Below, piece after piece: positions 41,701 through 49,372 of a stretch of DNA of 64,000 nucleotides (position 1 is its first letter; each line of letters starts with the position of its first letter). The position numbers were made by a program, and so were the translations under genes. This DNA is from CATQHQ01 sp965243805. GTDB taxonomy: Bacteria; Gemmatimonadota; Gemmatimonadetes; Longimicrobiales; Gaopeijiaceae. The DNA lies in assembly GCA_965243805.1 (NCBI GenBank), contig OZ251577.1:930001-994000 (forward strand), given 5' to 3'. The notes beneath the pieces were generated by a model that did no database searches, was not told where the DNA came from, and saw only the letters and a program-made list of their open reading frames with translations.

Positions 41701-42937
41701 CGTACTGCCCTGCGTTGTTCGTCGTGTCCATCATCGACGACGGACCCGCGAGCGAGACCATGACGCCGGCGAGGCCGTCGCCGGCCACGCTGACTTGACC
41801 GCTGATCCCAGCCGTCCGCAGACGGGTGCCGTCGAAGGGCACGTTGACCGTCTGGCCCAGCGACACTTCTCCCGACCAGGATGTCTGGCTGAACTCGTGC
41901 TCCTCGGCGTCGTACCCCGAGATGCTGACCATGTAGTCGCCGGCACGCAGCTCGGTGAAGACGTACATGCCCATGTCGTCGGTCGTTGCACTCCGGGACT
42001 CTGCTCCGGAGAGGTTGACCGTCACGCCCGGTAGGCCGGTGCCCTCGACCGCCACTTTGCCCATGATGCTGGCGGTGCGGAGCCGGATGCCGTCGAAGGG
42101 CACGTTCTCGGTCTGGCCCAGCGCCACCGTCACCGACCGGGAGGTCTCGGTGAAGCCGTGGTCGTCGGCGTCGTACCCCGAGATGCCGACCGTGTAGTCG
42201 CCAGCGCGCAGTTCGGCGAAGGCGTACTGGCCCGCGGCGTCGGTGGTGGCCGTCCGGGACTCGATGCCCGAGAGGCTCACGGTTACGCCTGCTAGGCCGT
42301 TGCCCTCGATCGACACGCGACCGATGATGCCCGCAGTGCGGACGTAGGTGCCGTCGAAGCTGGCGGCTCCGGTCTCGCCCACGCCCAGAGTCACGTCCTG
42401 AGACGGACTGGAGAAGCCCACATCGGCGCCGAAGTCGGAGACCTCGACCGTATAGCTACCCGCGCGCAGCTGCGCGAAGGCGTACTGGCCGTTGGCGTCG
42501 GTCTGGGTCGCTTGGTTGGTGTGGGTCGCCGAGATGCGAACCGTAACACCGCTCACGCCTTCGCCTTCCACCGTCACCGAGCCGATGATGCTGGCGGTCC
42601 GGATGTAGGTGCCGCTGAAGTTCACGGTCGCCGTCTGTCCGTCGGTCGTGATCGTGGCGGGCTGAGAGGTGGACGAGAAGCTGGCGTCGGCCGGGAAGTT
42701 GCTGATCGTCACCGTGTACGTTCCGCCGTCGATGCCTGCGAACGAGAATCGTCCGCCGCCCGCCGTGGAGGTCGAGGTGCCGGTGCTCAGCGTGACCGTG
42801 ACGCCGTCGATGCCCTGGCCTTCGATGGACACCTGCCCATCGATGGAGCCTACGGGGACGGGAGGCGTCCCTTCGTCGCAGGCGGCCAAGGGCACCAGCA
42901 GCATCGCGGCCAGTGCCAGAAGCTTGTTTCTGTTCAT
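38762..42937 (-). CDS. Giant surface lipoprotein with tandem Ig/CNA-B-like domains
   Basis: 1391 residues. The signal peptide ends in lipobox LAAC. The first five units (about 28-440) are nearly identical domains of about 85 residues with the pattern ISGQVSVAGDGLAGVMVSL, a TTDxxGQYAFxxLRAGxYTV strand pair, ISGYDA, and LGQTxNVPFDG linkers. This is the carboxypeptidase-regulatory/CNA-B fold. An SdrD-like domain follows (ISGYIFLDADENNAYDMDEE, an EF-hand-like acidic loop), then less regular beta-domains with GxYRFTGLPEGIYIVNV near the end. There is no sortase signal, consistent with a Gram-negative lipoprotein. Likely a cell-surface adhesin or stalk. Start ATG 42937 has an AAGGA box; the C-terminal part is visibly lower in GC than the repeats. 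Confidence 0.85.
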   Translation of the reverse strand: MNRNKLLALAAMLLVPLAACDEGTPPVPVGSIDGQVSIEGQGIDGVTVTLSTGTSTSTAGGGRFSFAGIDGGTYTVTISNFPADASFSSTSQPATITTDGQTATVNFSGTYIRTASIIGSVTVEGEGVSGVTVRISATHTNQATQTDANGQYAFAQLRAGSYTVEVSDFGADVGFSSPSQDVTLGVGETGAASFDGTYVRTAGIIGRVSIEGNGLAGVTVSLSGIESRTATTDAAGQYAFAELRAGDYTVGISGYDADDHGFTETSRSVTVALGQTENVPFDGIRLRTASIMGKVAVEGTGLPGVTVNLSGAESRSATTDDMGMYVFTELRAGDYMVSISGYDAEEHEFSQTSWSGEVSLGQTVNVPFDGTRLRTAGISGQVSVAGDGLAGVMVSLAGPSSMMDTTNNAGQYAFSGLAAGTYTVTISEYDMMAYTFEETTKTVELADDQAAIQNFMGDHATTASISGYIFLDADENNAYDMDEEDALELAGVQVTLRGPGVTDTQSAMTDEAGMFMFESLMAGIYQVELSSAALEAAMKMEDWPAGVEFGGMAEGTVITLAAGASEMSNLPFDITMQTITMQAMMGNGKEGEMAMVGGMVEGVGIDLYPTYAAATAGRNQIGDMAMTDSMGTAKFMFARALDTSPGGDTDYVVFAKVASVPHADLSVTANEVLEITYSPRTLMDMAAESVQLINRRANVRFWIKNVKTDMGGDEAQEGWTAEVRSNPANSSVLPGVKASSKTGMVMFTDEAPPADLPVSFYIRLAPSDQARAHGEAFMATPEPSEDTEGASMESAKVAGGEDAEPLLVYEHSGLTMPGDTADLGVLRLKFTTQTLQVGVHHERDHTEGFNTQAFVGGDIRPSGPGRGVQVRLQAVDEYGTPRDWEYPEGAKPTGGSDMPRSPNANGLVTFQDLPADVEFVVEAEPDTGRTTQLYGMTDVDAYMSRRAVPSRGKYSVGTFGEGSGTGPIVAICPLSTEPGSNNCSTFAYGYKHNVVSGLLIPGTNRTATKIYPSNDSVLVTLKKVSGLASWRTTTQHAFDGADGTGVDANESIFEFTGVPDGRYELSVTSRKGNWKWGSGRADTISVLADAAGIPDTTDYTGGPGETVDLVFQKTVIEGTVANYTGELLDTTGPSPHYVRSNQTVAGATLTLMRKIGTKYTDVGTTTTDRRGNFVFDNLVEGTYAVTGTSTDDYELRATNGRTKNRTPDLTTTSQPDTLTGATNTMSVTSGDSLPRWSYGQVALNSISAGVALSVLAMEDDADFVVLRKDRSVVGVVTKPDGTDAGDANDPYKDIVVSLIKCGAVQDIYTAYVGSCPWTGSDPTFGTKSTTTAADGTYRFTGLPEGIYIVNVDVGRSNIAAPDASSTLTVGAVLLSYQSEEEQFGELHIIPR

Positions 42938-43258
42938 TTCCATTCCTTGATGGAAGGGTTTCGTTGCTCGCCCGGTCTCCCTTGCGGCCTCGCGCTGCAA
43001 GGTTGGGCAAGCGGGTAATCTATGGTGGTCGCCTCCAGAGTTCCAGCCCAGGGGGCCGGGAAGTTCCAGCCCGAGGGCCGGGACTCGCTGGGGAGACGGT
43101 TGTCAGGGGTTTTCAAGGACCCGGTTCGCCCGGGAGCCCAGGACATGGAGCAAGAGTAGTGCCATTCTTTCGATGGCTCGTAAACCCTTTGGTGCCAACG
43201 AGTTAGTGGAGTCTGACATGGAGGAAGCGCGCCTGGACGGGCACGGAAAACCGCTCTT
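42938..43258. other. Intergenic region
   Basis: About 320 bases between the lipoprotein start and the fbp end, both on the minus strand. It should hold the lipoprotein promoter. I see no gene, tRNA or clear repeat. Confidence 0.5.
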
Positions 43259-43298
43259 GGGTCAACTTTCGGACCCGGGGGGTCAACCTTCGGACCCC
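43259..43298. repeat. Tandem short hairpins at the fbp stop codon
   Basis: GGGTC...GACCC (43259-43276) and GGGGTC...GACCCC (43279-43298) are adjacent copies with an AACYTTCG loop. The second contains the fbp stop. They may act as a terminator. Confidence 0.4.
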
Positions 43299-44296
43299 AA
43301 ATAGGACTCGGCCAAGTCCACCAGGCTGCGGGAGCCCAGGAAGAGGGGGGTTCGGTCGTGGAGGCCGCCGGGCACCAGGTCCAGGACGTCCTGGGCGCCG
43401 TTGGAGGCGCGACCACCGGCGGCTTCGCACACCAGGGCCAGGGGGGCCGCTTCGTAGAGGATGCGGAGCTTGCCGCTGGGCGACCGGGTGTCCGGCGGGT
43501 ACATGAAGAGGCCGCCTTGGAGCAGCGTGCGGTGGAAGTCGGAGACCAGCGAGCCGATGTAGCGGGACCGGTACCCTCGCCGGCCTTTCCCGTCCATGTC
43601 CCGGAAGTGGTCCAGCAGCCGTTGCTGGGGGTGGGACCAGCGGGCGTAGTACGCCTCGTTGACCGAGTAGATGCGGGCGGGCGGGTCCGGGATGCGGACG
43701 TTGGGGTGGCTCAGCAGGAACTCGCCGATGGAGGGGTCCAGCGTGAAGCCGTGGACGCCGCTGTCCACGCCCGTGGTGTAGACCAGCATGGTGGACGAGC
43801 CGTAGACGACGTAGCCCGCGGCCAGCTGCTTGCGGCCGGGTTGGAGGCAGTCGGCCAGCGTGCCGTCCTCGCCTGGGGTGACCTTGTGGTGCACCGAGAA
43901 GATCGTCCCGATGGAGACGTTCACGTCGATGTTGGAGGAGCCGTCCAGGGGGTCGAAGAGGAGGACGTAGCGGCCCTTGTCGAACTTGTCGGGGATGGGG
44001 ATGATCTCGTCGCACTCCTCCGACACCATGCAGCAGAGGTGGCCCGCGTGGTCCATCGCCTTGACGATCACTTCTTGGGCGAAGTCGTCGAGGCGGCGGA
44101 CCTCCTCGCCCTGGACGTTGGTGGCTCCGGTCTTGCCCAGGATGTCCACCAAGCCGGCCTGGTTGACCTGGCGGGAGATGATCTTGGCCGCCAGGGCGAT
44201 GTCGTACAGCAGCGCCGAGAAGCGCCCGGACGCGCCCGGGTGCTCCCGCTCCTGGTCGATGATGTGACGGTCGATGGTGACGACCTTGCTTCGCAT
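43283..44296 (-). CDS. fbp: Class 1 fructose-1,6-bisphosphatase
   Basis: 337 residues. Diagnostic motifs: metal-binding LLFDPLDGSSNIDVNVSIGT with preceding MVSEECDEI, the substrate-binding stretches GRRGYRSRYIGSLVSDFHR and GGLFMYPP, and KLRILYEAAPLALVCEAAGG. It hydrolyses fructose-1,6-bisphosphate to fructose-6-phosphate, the committed step of gluconeogenesis, in the cytoplasm. AMP-site residues of the regulated enzymes cannot be judged confidently. ATG 44296 (MRSKVVTIDRHII) is chosen over an upstream frame because family homology starts there. It is divergent from the SGNH-like gene at 44420. Confidence 0.95.
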   Translation of the reverse strand: MRSKVVTIDRHIIDQEREHPGASGRFSALLYDIALAAKIISRQVNQAGLVDILGKTGATNVQGEEVRRLDDFAQEVIVKAMDHAGHLCCMVSEECDEIIPIPDKFDKGRYVLLFDPLDGSSNIDVNVSIGTIFSVHHKVTPGEDGTLADCLQPGRKQLAAGYVVYGSSTMLVYTTGVDSGVHGFTLDPSIGEFLLSHPNVRIPDPPARIYSVNEAYYARWSHPQQRLLDHFRDMDGKGRRGYRSRYIGSLVSDFHRTLLQGGLFMYPPDTRSPSGKLRILYEAAPLALVCEAAGGRASNGAQDVLDLVPGGLHDRTPLFLGSRSLVDLAESYLGSEG

Positions 44297-44419
44297 GGCG
44301 GCTTGGTCTAGGCTGGCTGTGTGGGGCGTCCCACCCGAGTATGGAGCTGGCTCCCCCGAGCATGGCTCGCTCCCCCCGAGTATGACCGCAATCAGGCGAA
44401 GGGGCAACTACGGACGACT

Positions 44420-45640
44420 ATGACGCAGAGGACGCGGTCGGGGCGTCGCTGGCGGCGGTGGGCGTTGCCGCCGCTGTCGGTGGCGGGTGTGCTGCTGGTT
44501 CTGGAGGTGGTGCTGATCCCCTTTCCGGTCGTGGACGCTCGGCACTTCGAGTCGATTACCGAGCATCCGGCCGGGAGGCGCCAGCCCGGGCAGTACACGT
44601 GGTCCCGAAGGTGGAACTTCGCGGTCGTGAACCGGGTTCGAGTCAACAACTACGGGTTCGTCAGCGACCACGACTACGACGCGGCGGCCGAAAGTCCCTT
44701 GCTGGCGGTCGTGGGCGACAGCTTCGTGGAGGCCGTAATGGTGCCGTACGGGCAGACGTGCGCTGGTCGCTTGGCCGACCGTCTGGCGCCTCGCGTTCGG
44801 GTGTACTCGTTCGGCGTTTCGGGGGCGCCGTTGAGCCAGTACTTGGCGTATGCCCAGTACGTCCGGGAGGAGTTTCGGCCGGGCCGGATGGTGTTCGTGG
44901 TGGTGGCGAACGACTTCCTCGAGAGCCTAGTTGAGTACTCGTGGGGGTATCCGTTCACGTACTTCGCCGAGGACGACGCGGGCGGCTTGACTCGCGTGAC
45001 CGTGCCTGCCGCCCCTCCGAGCCGATGGCGGAGGATCGGCCAGAAGTCGAGGCTGTTCCGGTACCTGTACGGCAACCTCGAGCTGGGGGGCGTGCTGCGC
45101 GTGGCGATGTCGAGGAGGGGTGAGGGGTCGGTGCCCGCGGACGGATCTTCGCCCTCGGACGGGTCCGCGCCAGCGGATGGGTCCTCGCCCCTGGACGGAT
45201 CCGCGCCAGCGGACGGACCCGCGCCCTTGCTGGTGAGCGAGCTGGATCGCCCTGCCCAGGAACGGATGGAGCTCGTCGTGGACTCGAAGCGGGTGATCGA
45301 CCACTTCTTTGAGTTGCTGCCGGAGGCGTCGGGGATGGTGCCGGCGCAGGTGGCCTTCGTCGTAGACGGCCCGCGGTCGTCTCTCTATAGCGACGAGGCG
45401 CGGGGGCGTCTCCAGGGCAGCCTTCTGGACTTGAACCGACGGCACTTCATTGCTGCCGCCGAGGCCCGGGGATACGAGGTCGTGGACCTGCTCCCGGCGT
45501 TTGCGGACCACTGGAGGGTGAACGGCGCCCGCTTCGACTGGCCCTCTGACACCCACTGGAACGCCCTCGGGCACGGCGTGTGCTTCGAGGCGCTGGCGGC
45601 GTCGGCGCTGGTGTCGGGGATGGAGGCTGGTTCGGGCTAG
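44420..45640 (+). CDS. SGNH-hydrolase-like membrane protein (AlgX/AlgJ-like)
   Basis: 406 residues. One N-terminal transmembrane helix (ALPPLSVAGVLLVLEVVLI) anchors a periplasmic SGNH domain: block I LLAVVGDSFVEAVMVPYG with the nucleophile Ser, SFGVSGAPLSQYLAYAQYV (block II Gly), VVANDFLES (block III Asn), and the Asp/His pair DWPSDTHWNALGH near the end. The family includes polysaccharide O-acetyltransferases and esterases. An insert of about 30 residues (GSVPADGSSPSDGSAPADG and on) is a low-complexity xPxDGS repeat absent from the fold, lying between blocks III and V. Substrate is unknown. Confidence 0.8.
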   Translation: MTQRTRSGRRWRRWALPPLSVAGVLLVLEVVLIPFPVVDARHFESITEHPAGRRQPGQYTWSRRWNFAVVNRVRVNNYGFVSDHDYDAAAESPLLAVVGDSFVEAVMVPYGQTCAGRLADRLAPRVRVYSFGVSGAPLSQYLAYAQYVREEFRPGRMVFVVVANDFLESLVEYSWGYPFTYFAEDDAGGLTRVTVPAAPPSRWRRIGQKSRLFRYLYGNLELGGVLRVAMSRRGEGSVPADGSSPSDGSAPADGSSPLDGSAPADGPAPLLVSELDRPAQERMELVVDSKRVIDHFFELLPEASGMVPAQVAFVVDGPRSSLYSDEARGRLQGSLLDLNRRHFIAAAEARGYEVVDLLPAFADHWRVNGARFDWPSDTHWNALGHGVCFEALAASALVSGMEAGSG

Positions 45641-45655
45641 CTGGTTCGGCTAGCT

Positions 45656-45776
45656 GGTTTGGCGGTACCAGTCCTTCTCCCACTGCTTCATCCTCTCCAC
45701 GAGCTTCGGCACTTCCATCAGGTCCTCCACCAGCTTCGCGAATACCACGGCGAACGCCTCCGGCGTCCGCGCTCCG
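45656..45776 (-). other. Fragment of family B Rpn nuclease gene
   Basis: GTCCTTCTCCCACTGCTTCA, TCCTCTCCACGAGCTTCGGC and CGCCTCCGGCGTCCGCGCTC are family B words joined with the middle deleted, directly after the stop of B copy 3. It looks like a second, collapsed copy. Confidence 0.7.
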
Positions 45777-46712
45777 TTAGCGCGTTCCGCGCACCGCGGC
45801 CATGAACTCGTCGCCCGTCTCGTGTTCGAGGACCAAGTCCGAGATGGCCGCCGTCCGGGTCGGGTCGGCGATCTCCGCCAGCGCCGCCTCGAGGCGGCGA
45901 GCCACCGCAGACCCGAACTTCGTGCCCGCTTGGCGCACCAGCACCTGCTGCTGGCCCTCCCGCAGACCCTGGCGGTGCCAGTCCTTCTCCCACTGCTTCA
46001 TCCTCTCCACGATCCTCGGCATTCCCTCCATCAGGTCCTCCACCTTGTTTAGTTCCTCCACCGACAGGTCTCGGTGTTCCAGCAACCGCAACGCCCATCG
46101 GTAGAACGCTCGCCTCAGCTCGGCGTCCTCCGGCGACGGCAGGTCCTCCACCAGCTTCGCGAACACCTCGGCGAACGCCTCCGGCGTCCGCGCTCGCTCC
46201 AAGTGGCTCATCGCCGCAGCCGCTCCTCGCCACTTTGGATCGTACCGACCGTGGGGACCCACGTCAACCAGGTGGTAGCTCAACACCCGCTCCTCCGCCT
46301 CGCCCGTCCACACCGGCGCCGACGTCCGCTTCGCCCACCACCGATCCTCGCCGTTGAAGAGCACCACCGGCGCCACCCGCACGCTGTTCGGACGCTTGCC
46401 CCACGGCTGCCGGCGCGCCGCCACCCGCGACAGCACAGCGTACGTGTCCGCCCGATCGTGCATCTCCCGGTCCACCGTCGACTGGAACTCGAAGTCGAGC
46501 AGCACCCACGTGGAAGGCTCCGTCGTCAGGCGAGCGCGCCACACCACGTCCGCCGCACGGCGATGGCCAGTCTCGGTGACGAAGACGCTGTCCACGCGCA
46601 CGAGAGAGGAGAAGTCCAGCGTGGCGGCCATCTCGGGCAGGTGGAGCCGCAGCGTGCTCCGCACCATCCGAGGGAAGGCGAAGAGGTCCCGGTAGGAGAG
46701 GTCGTGGTCCAT
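45777..46712 (-). CDS. Rpn-like nuclease, family B copy 3 (shortest hinge)
   Basis: 311 residues. The N-terminus is full length (MDHDLSYRDLFAFPRMVRST), core Asp55, Glu75 and Gln77 intact (ADVVWRARLTTEPSTWVLLD). The C-terminal hinge is only GLREGQQQVL, 35 residues shorter than in copy 1. It ends LVLEHETGDEFMAAVRGTR, the variant closest to the tail fused to the esterase at 17241. It lacks the GTGACCGCGACC tail seen after copies 1 and 2, and a collapsed fragment follows instead. Isolated from the tandem array by about 8 kb of chromosomal genes. Confidence 0.86.
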   Translation of the reverse strand: MDHDLSYRDLFAFPRMVRSTLRLHLPEMAATLDFSSLVRVDSVFVTETGHRRAADVVWRARLTTEPSTWVLLDFEFQSTVDREMHDRADTYAVLSRVAARRQPWGKRPNSVRVAPVVLFNGEDRWWAKRTSAPVWTGEAEERVLSYHLVDVGPHGRYDPKWRGAAAAMSHLERARTPEAFAEVFAKLVEDLPSPEDAELRRAFYRWALRLLEHRDLSVEELNKVEDLMEGMPRIVERMKQWEKDWHRQGLREGQQQVLVRQAGTKFGSAVARRLEAALAEIADPTRTAAISDLVLEHETGDEFMAAVRGTR

Positions 46713-46749
46713 ACGGACCAATTAGGGTGCGGTCGTTGGGACGCTGACA

Positions 46750-46774
46750 TGGCTAGATGGGACTAATTTTTTTT
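46750..46774 (-). promoter_or_regulatory. Conserved Rpn upstream motif, copy B3
   Basis: TGGCTAGATGGGACTAATTT plus T's, two or three mismatches from the others. The following GTAGCGCGGAGCAGCG is like the family A version. Confidence 0.55.
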
Positions 46775-46857
46775 GTAGCGCGGAGCAGCGTCCAGCTCCG
46801 TCCCTAGGTCCATGGACGGCAGTTTGTCATATAGCAAATATGGCAGATTTCGCGCCA

Positions 46858-49197
46858 TCACAGGTACCCGTCGAACCGGACGTAGAAGCGCCATTCTGGG
46901 TCGGTCCGGGTGTCGTCGGCAAGCTTGACGGGGAAGCCCCTGGCCAAGTCCAGCCGGAAGCCGCCGGGCAGGACGGCCCCGACGCCGGCGGAGCGGTACT
47001 GACGGCCCGCAACCGAAAGGTAATCGGCGAAGACCGAGATGCGGGTCCACCATACGCGGCGCTGGAGGTCGGCTCGTCCGCGCCACACGACGGACGCGGC
47101 GGCGGAGCGAGGCCGCTCGTGACCGCGCAACTGTTCGCCAGTGGTGTCCAGGAGCCAGGAATCGACGCGCTGGCCGCCGCCCCATGTGCGCGCTCCGCCC
47201 CCCTCCAGCCCCAGGGACCATCCAGCGCCCCGCCCCGCGACCATCGCTGCGGTCGTCCCCAAGCGGAACGTGTGCTCGTCTCCGAGGGTTCCTTGAAGCG
47301 AGACCTCGCCCCCACCTTGCAGCCGGCGGCCCCCGACGCCGCCCCACCATGGCGTCCAGGCGAGCGACGCGCCGGCTCTGAGGTCTACCGTGTCGGGGCC
47401 GAGTTCGTCGTGGCGTTCGGCGAAGAGTCGCAACGAGAGGGACTCGCGGTTCCGCCGGGCGGACGAGAACCGCACCGCCAAGCCGTCGACGGCGTACCAC
47501 TCGCGTTGGCGCTCGACGCGCTCGCCCGCTGGCCCCACCTCCACCAATCCGATGGGGCGCAGGTCGTGGAAGGCCGAGAGGCGGAGCTTCCAGTCGGGGA
47601 ACTCGCGCTCGACGGCGACGGTCGCCCGAGGCTCGGGCAAGTTGGTGCCCATCGACAGCGACGCGACGGCGCGGCCACGGGGGAAGCGACGCCACAGTCG
47701 GGTGCCGGCGATGAAGCCTTCGTCCCTTGAGTAGCCGAGCAGTCGGAGCGTCAGGAACGGGGGCTCGAACGACCATGGGCTGGATTCGTCCACGATCTCC
47801 CCGGCGGCTTCCGCCTCCAGGGCCGCCAGCTCCGACGCCATTCTGCCGGCTTCGCCGCCGCCCGCCAGCGCATCCTCGTCCCATATGCCTTCACCGAACG
47901 GTTCGGAGGCGACCGCCAGCGAGTCCGGGGCGAGGATGACCCAGGCGCTCGACGGATCGGCGGATTCGGCCGCGTTGGTGGTGTCGCCGGGCATCGTCCA
48001 GCGTTGGGCGACCTGGGCCGACGTCTCTGCGTTGCCGTCCTCGGCTTCGCGAATCTCCTCGACCTCGAAGACTGCGTGAGTGGACACCCTCACGGACGCG
48101 GCGAAGTCCTGCGCCCCCTCGTTGGCCACGAACTCGTCCACGGGGGACCCGAAGCCCAGCCAGGTCATGGAGCGCGGCAGCCAGTGCCGGAAGTTCCACT
48201 GCGTGAAGTCGACCACCACCGACGCGACGCCGATCTCGATCTTGGGGAGGGCCGAGTTGAGGGCCGCGTTGGCCAGCCGTCCCAAGATGGAGATCCGGTT
48301 TTGGGTGGAGTCGGCGACGGTCTTGGGGTCGGCGGCGTCGTTTGGGGCGTCGTCGTCGGTCGGGCTGGCGTCTTCGTCCGTGCTACCCAGGTCCATGAGC
48401 ACTGCTGGGCCGTCTCCGTTCTCGCACCAGATGCACAGTACCAGCTCTTGGTTGATGCGCTTGGCGGGGCGAAGCGCGATCCGCACCAGTCCATGGGACT
48501 CGGCGTCGATCCACATGAGGGCAGAGAGGAAGCGGGCGGCGCGGCGCCTTGGCGTTGCGGCTACCGACACGGCCAGCACGACTTTGCCGTCGGGCAGCAC
48601 GACCGACACGGTGTCGCCGGATCGGTAGCGGTAGAATCGCTCGGCGTCGGAGTCGAGGGGCGACACGAAGCGGGTGTGGCGACGGTCTTGGTCGGTCGAG
48701 TTGTATACGTCCGGCAGCATGGCAAGGGCGTAGCGGAACGGACTCTGCCATGGGTCGAGGCCGCGTTGGGCGGCGGGTAGCACGCCGAGGCTGGAAGACG
48801 GGTCGCCGGCCAGGGCACGGTGTCGCGCCCAGTAGTTGTCCAGCCGGATTACTCCGGCGTCGTCGCGAGACCATCGAAAGCGAAGGGACTGGCGATAGTC
48901 CTGAACCAAATGGCTGGACCGTCGGCCCACGAGAGTCACCAGTTGCCGTTCGTGCACTCGGGCCGTGTAGGAGCCGAGCGAGGCCGAGTCGCGTGCGGCG
49001 CGGGTGCCTTCCACCAGCGTTCGCGCTACATCGTCCAGATAGGCGTCCGCGGTATCGGCTGCCGCCCTCAACTCCGCCAGCGGCTGGGCTTGCAGCGGCG
49101 GCAGGGCTTGCACCGCGGCGCAGCTGGCTTGCAACGGAAGACCGACGCACAGAAGGCCAGCGCACAGGAGACCAGCGCACAGAAGGCGTGCGCCCAT
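46858..49197 (-). CDS. Outer-membrane beta-barrel protein, family not recognised
   Basis: 779 residues. The signal peptide contains a repeated LLCAG unit (GARLLCAGLLCAGLLCVGL). A periplasmic N-terminal part (about 30-480) includes SYTARVHERQLVTLVGRRSS and YRYRSGDTVSVVLPDGKVV, then IEIGVASVVVDFTQWNFRHW. The C-terminal about 300 residues alternate aromatic and charged strands (FLTLRLLGYSRDEGFIAGTR, WKLRLSAFHDLRPIGLVEVG) and end WRFYVRFDGYL, as in 16-strand surface-antigen-like barrels. Proteins of this layout (DUF5686-like or BamA-superfamily-like) occur in Bacteroidota and Gemmatimonadota; I cannot assign a role. ATG 49197 begins the signal peptide; the frame upstream is not conserved-looking. 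Confidence 0.72.
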   Translation of the reverse strand: MGARLLCAGLLCAGLLCVGLPLQASCAAVQALPPLQAQPLAELRAAADTADAYLDDVARTLVEGTRAARDSASLGSYTARVHERQLVTLVGRRSSHLVQDYRQSLRFRWSRDDAGVIRLDNYWARHRALAGDPSSSLGVLPAAQRGLDPWQSPFRYALAMLPDVYNSTDQDRRHTRFVSPLDSDAERFYRYRSGDTVSVVLPDGKVVLAVSVAATPRRRAARFLSALMWIDAESHGLVRIALRPAKRINQELVLCIWCENGDGPAVLMDLGSTDEDASPTDDDAPNDAADPKTVADSTQNRISILGRLANAALNSALPKIEIGVASVVVDFTQWNFRHWLPRSMTWLGFGSPVDEFVANEGAQDFAASVRVSTHAVFEVEEIREAEDGNAETSAQVAQRWTMPGDTTNAAESADPSSAWVILAPDSLAVASEPFGEGIWDEDALAGGGEAGRMASELAALEAEAAGEIVDESSPWSFEPPFLTLRLLGYSRDEGFIAGTRLWRRFPRGRAVASLSMGTNLPEPRATVAVEREFPDWKLRLSAFHDLRPIGLVEVGPAGERVERQREWYAVDGLAVRFSSARRNRESLSLRLFAERHDELGPDTVDLRAGASLAWTPWWGGVGGRRLQGGGEVSLQGTLGDEHTFRLGTTAAMVAGRGAGWSLGLEGGGARTWGGGQRVDSWLLDTTGEQLRGHERPRSAAASVVWRGRADLQRRVWWTRISVFADYLSVAGRQYRSAGVGAVLPGGFRLDLARGFPVKLADDTRTDPEWRFYVRFDGYL

Positions 49198-49372
49198 GCA
49201 TGGCCGCGATGGAGTGTGGAGGTAAAATGCTACCAAAATGGAGGAACTCCCGTGGCTGCGGCACACATCGACATTGACGCCTCCATTCCGGCACCCAGGA
49301 GAGGGACCCGGGCGAGGCACTCGGCACCGTTCCGCCCGGTGACGGGCACGATGGGGAAGGGAGGAGATCGGG

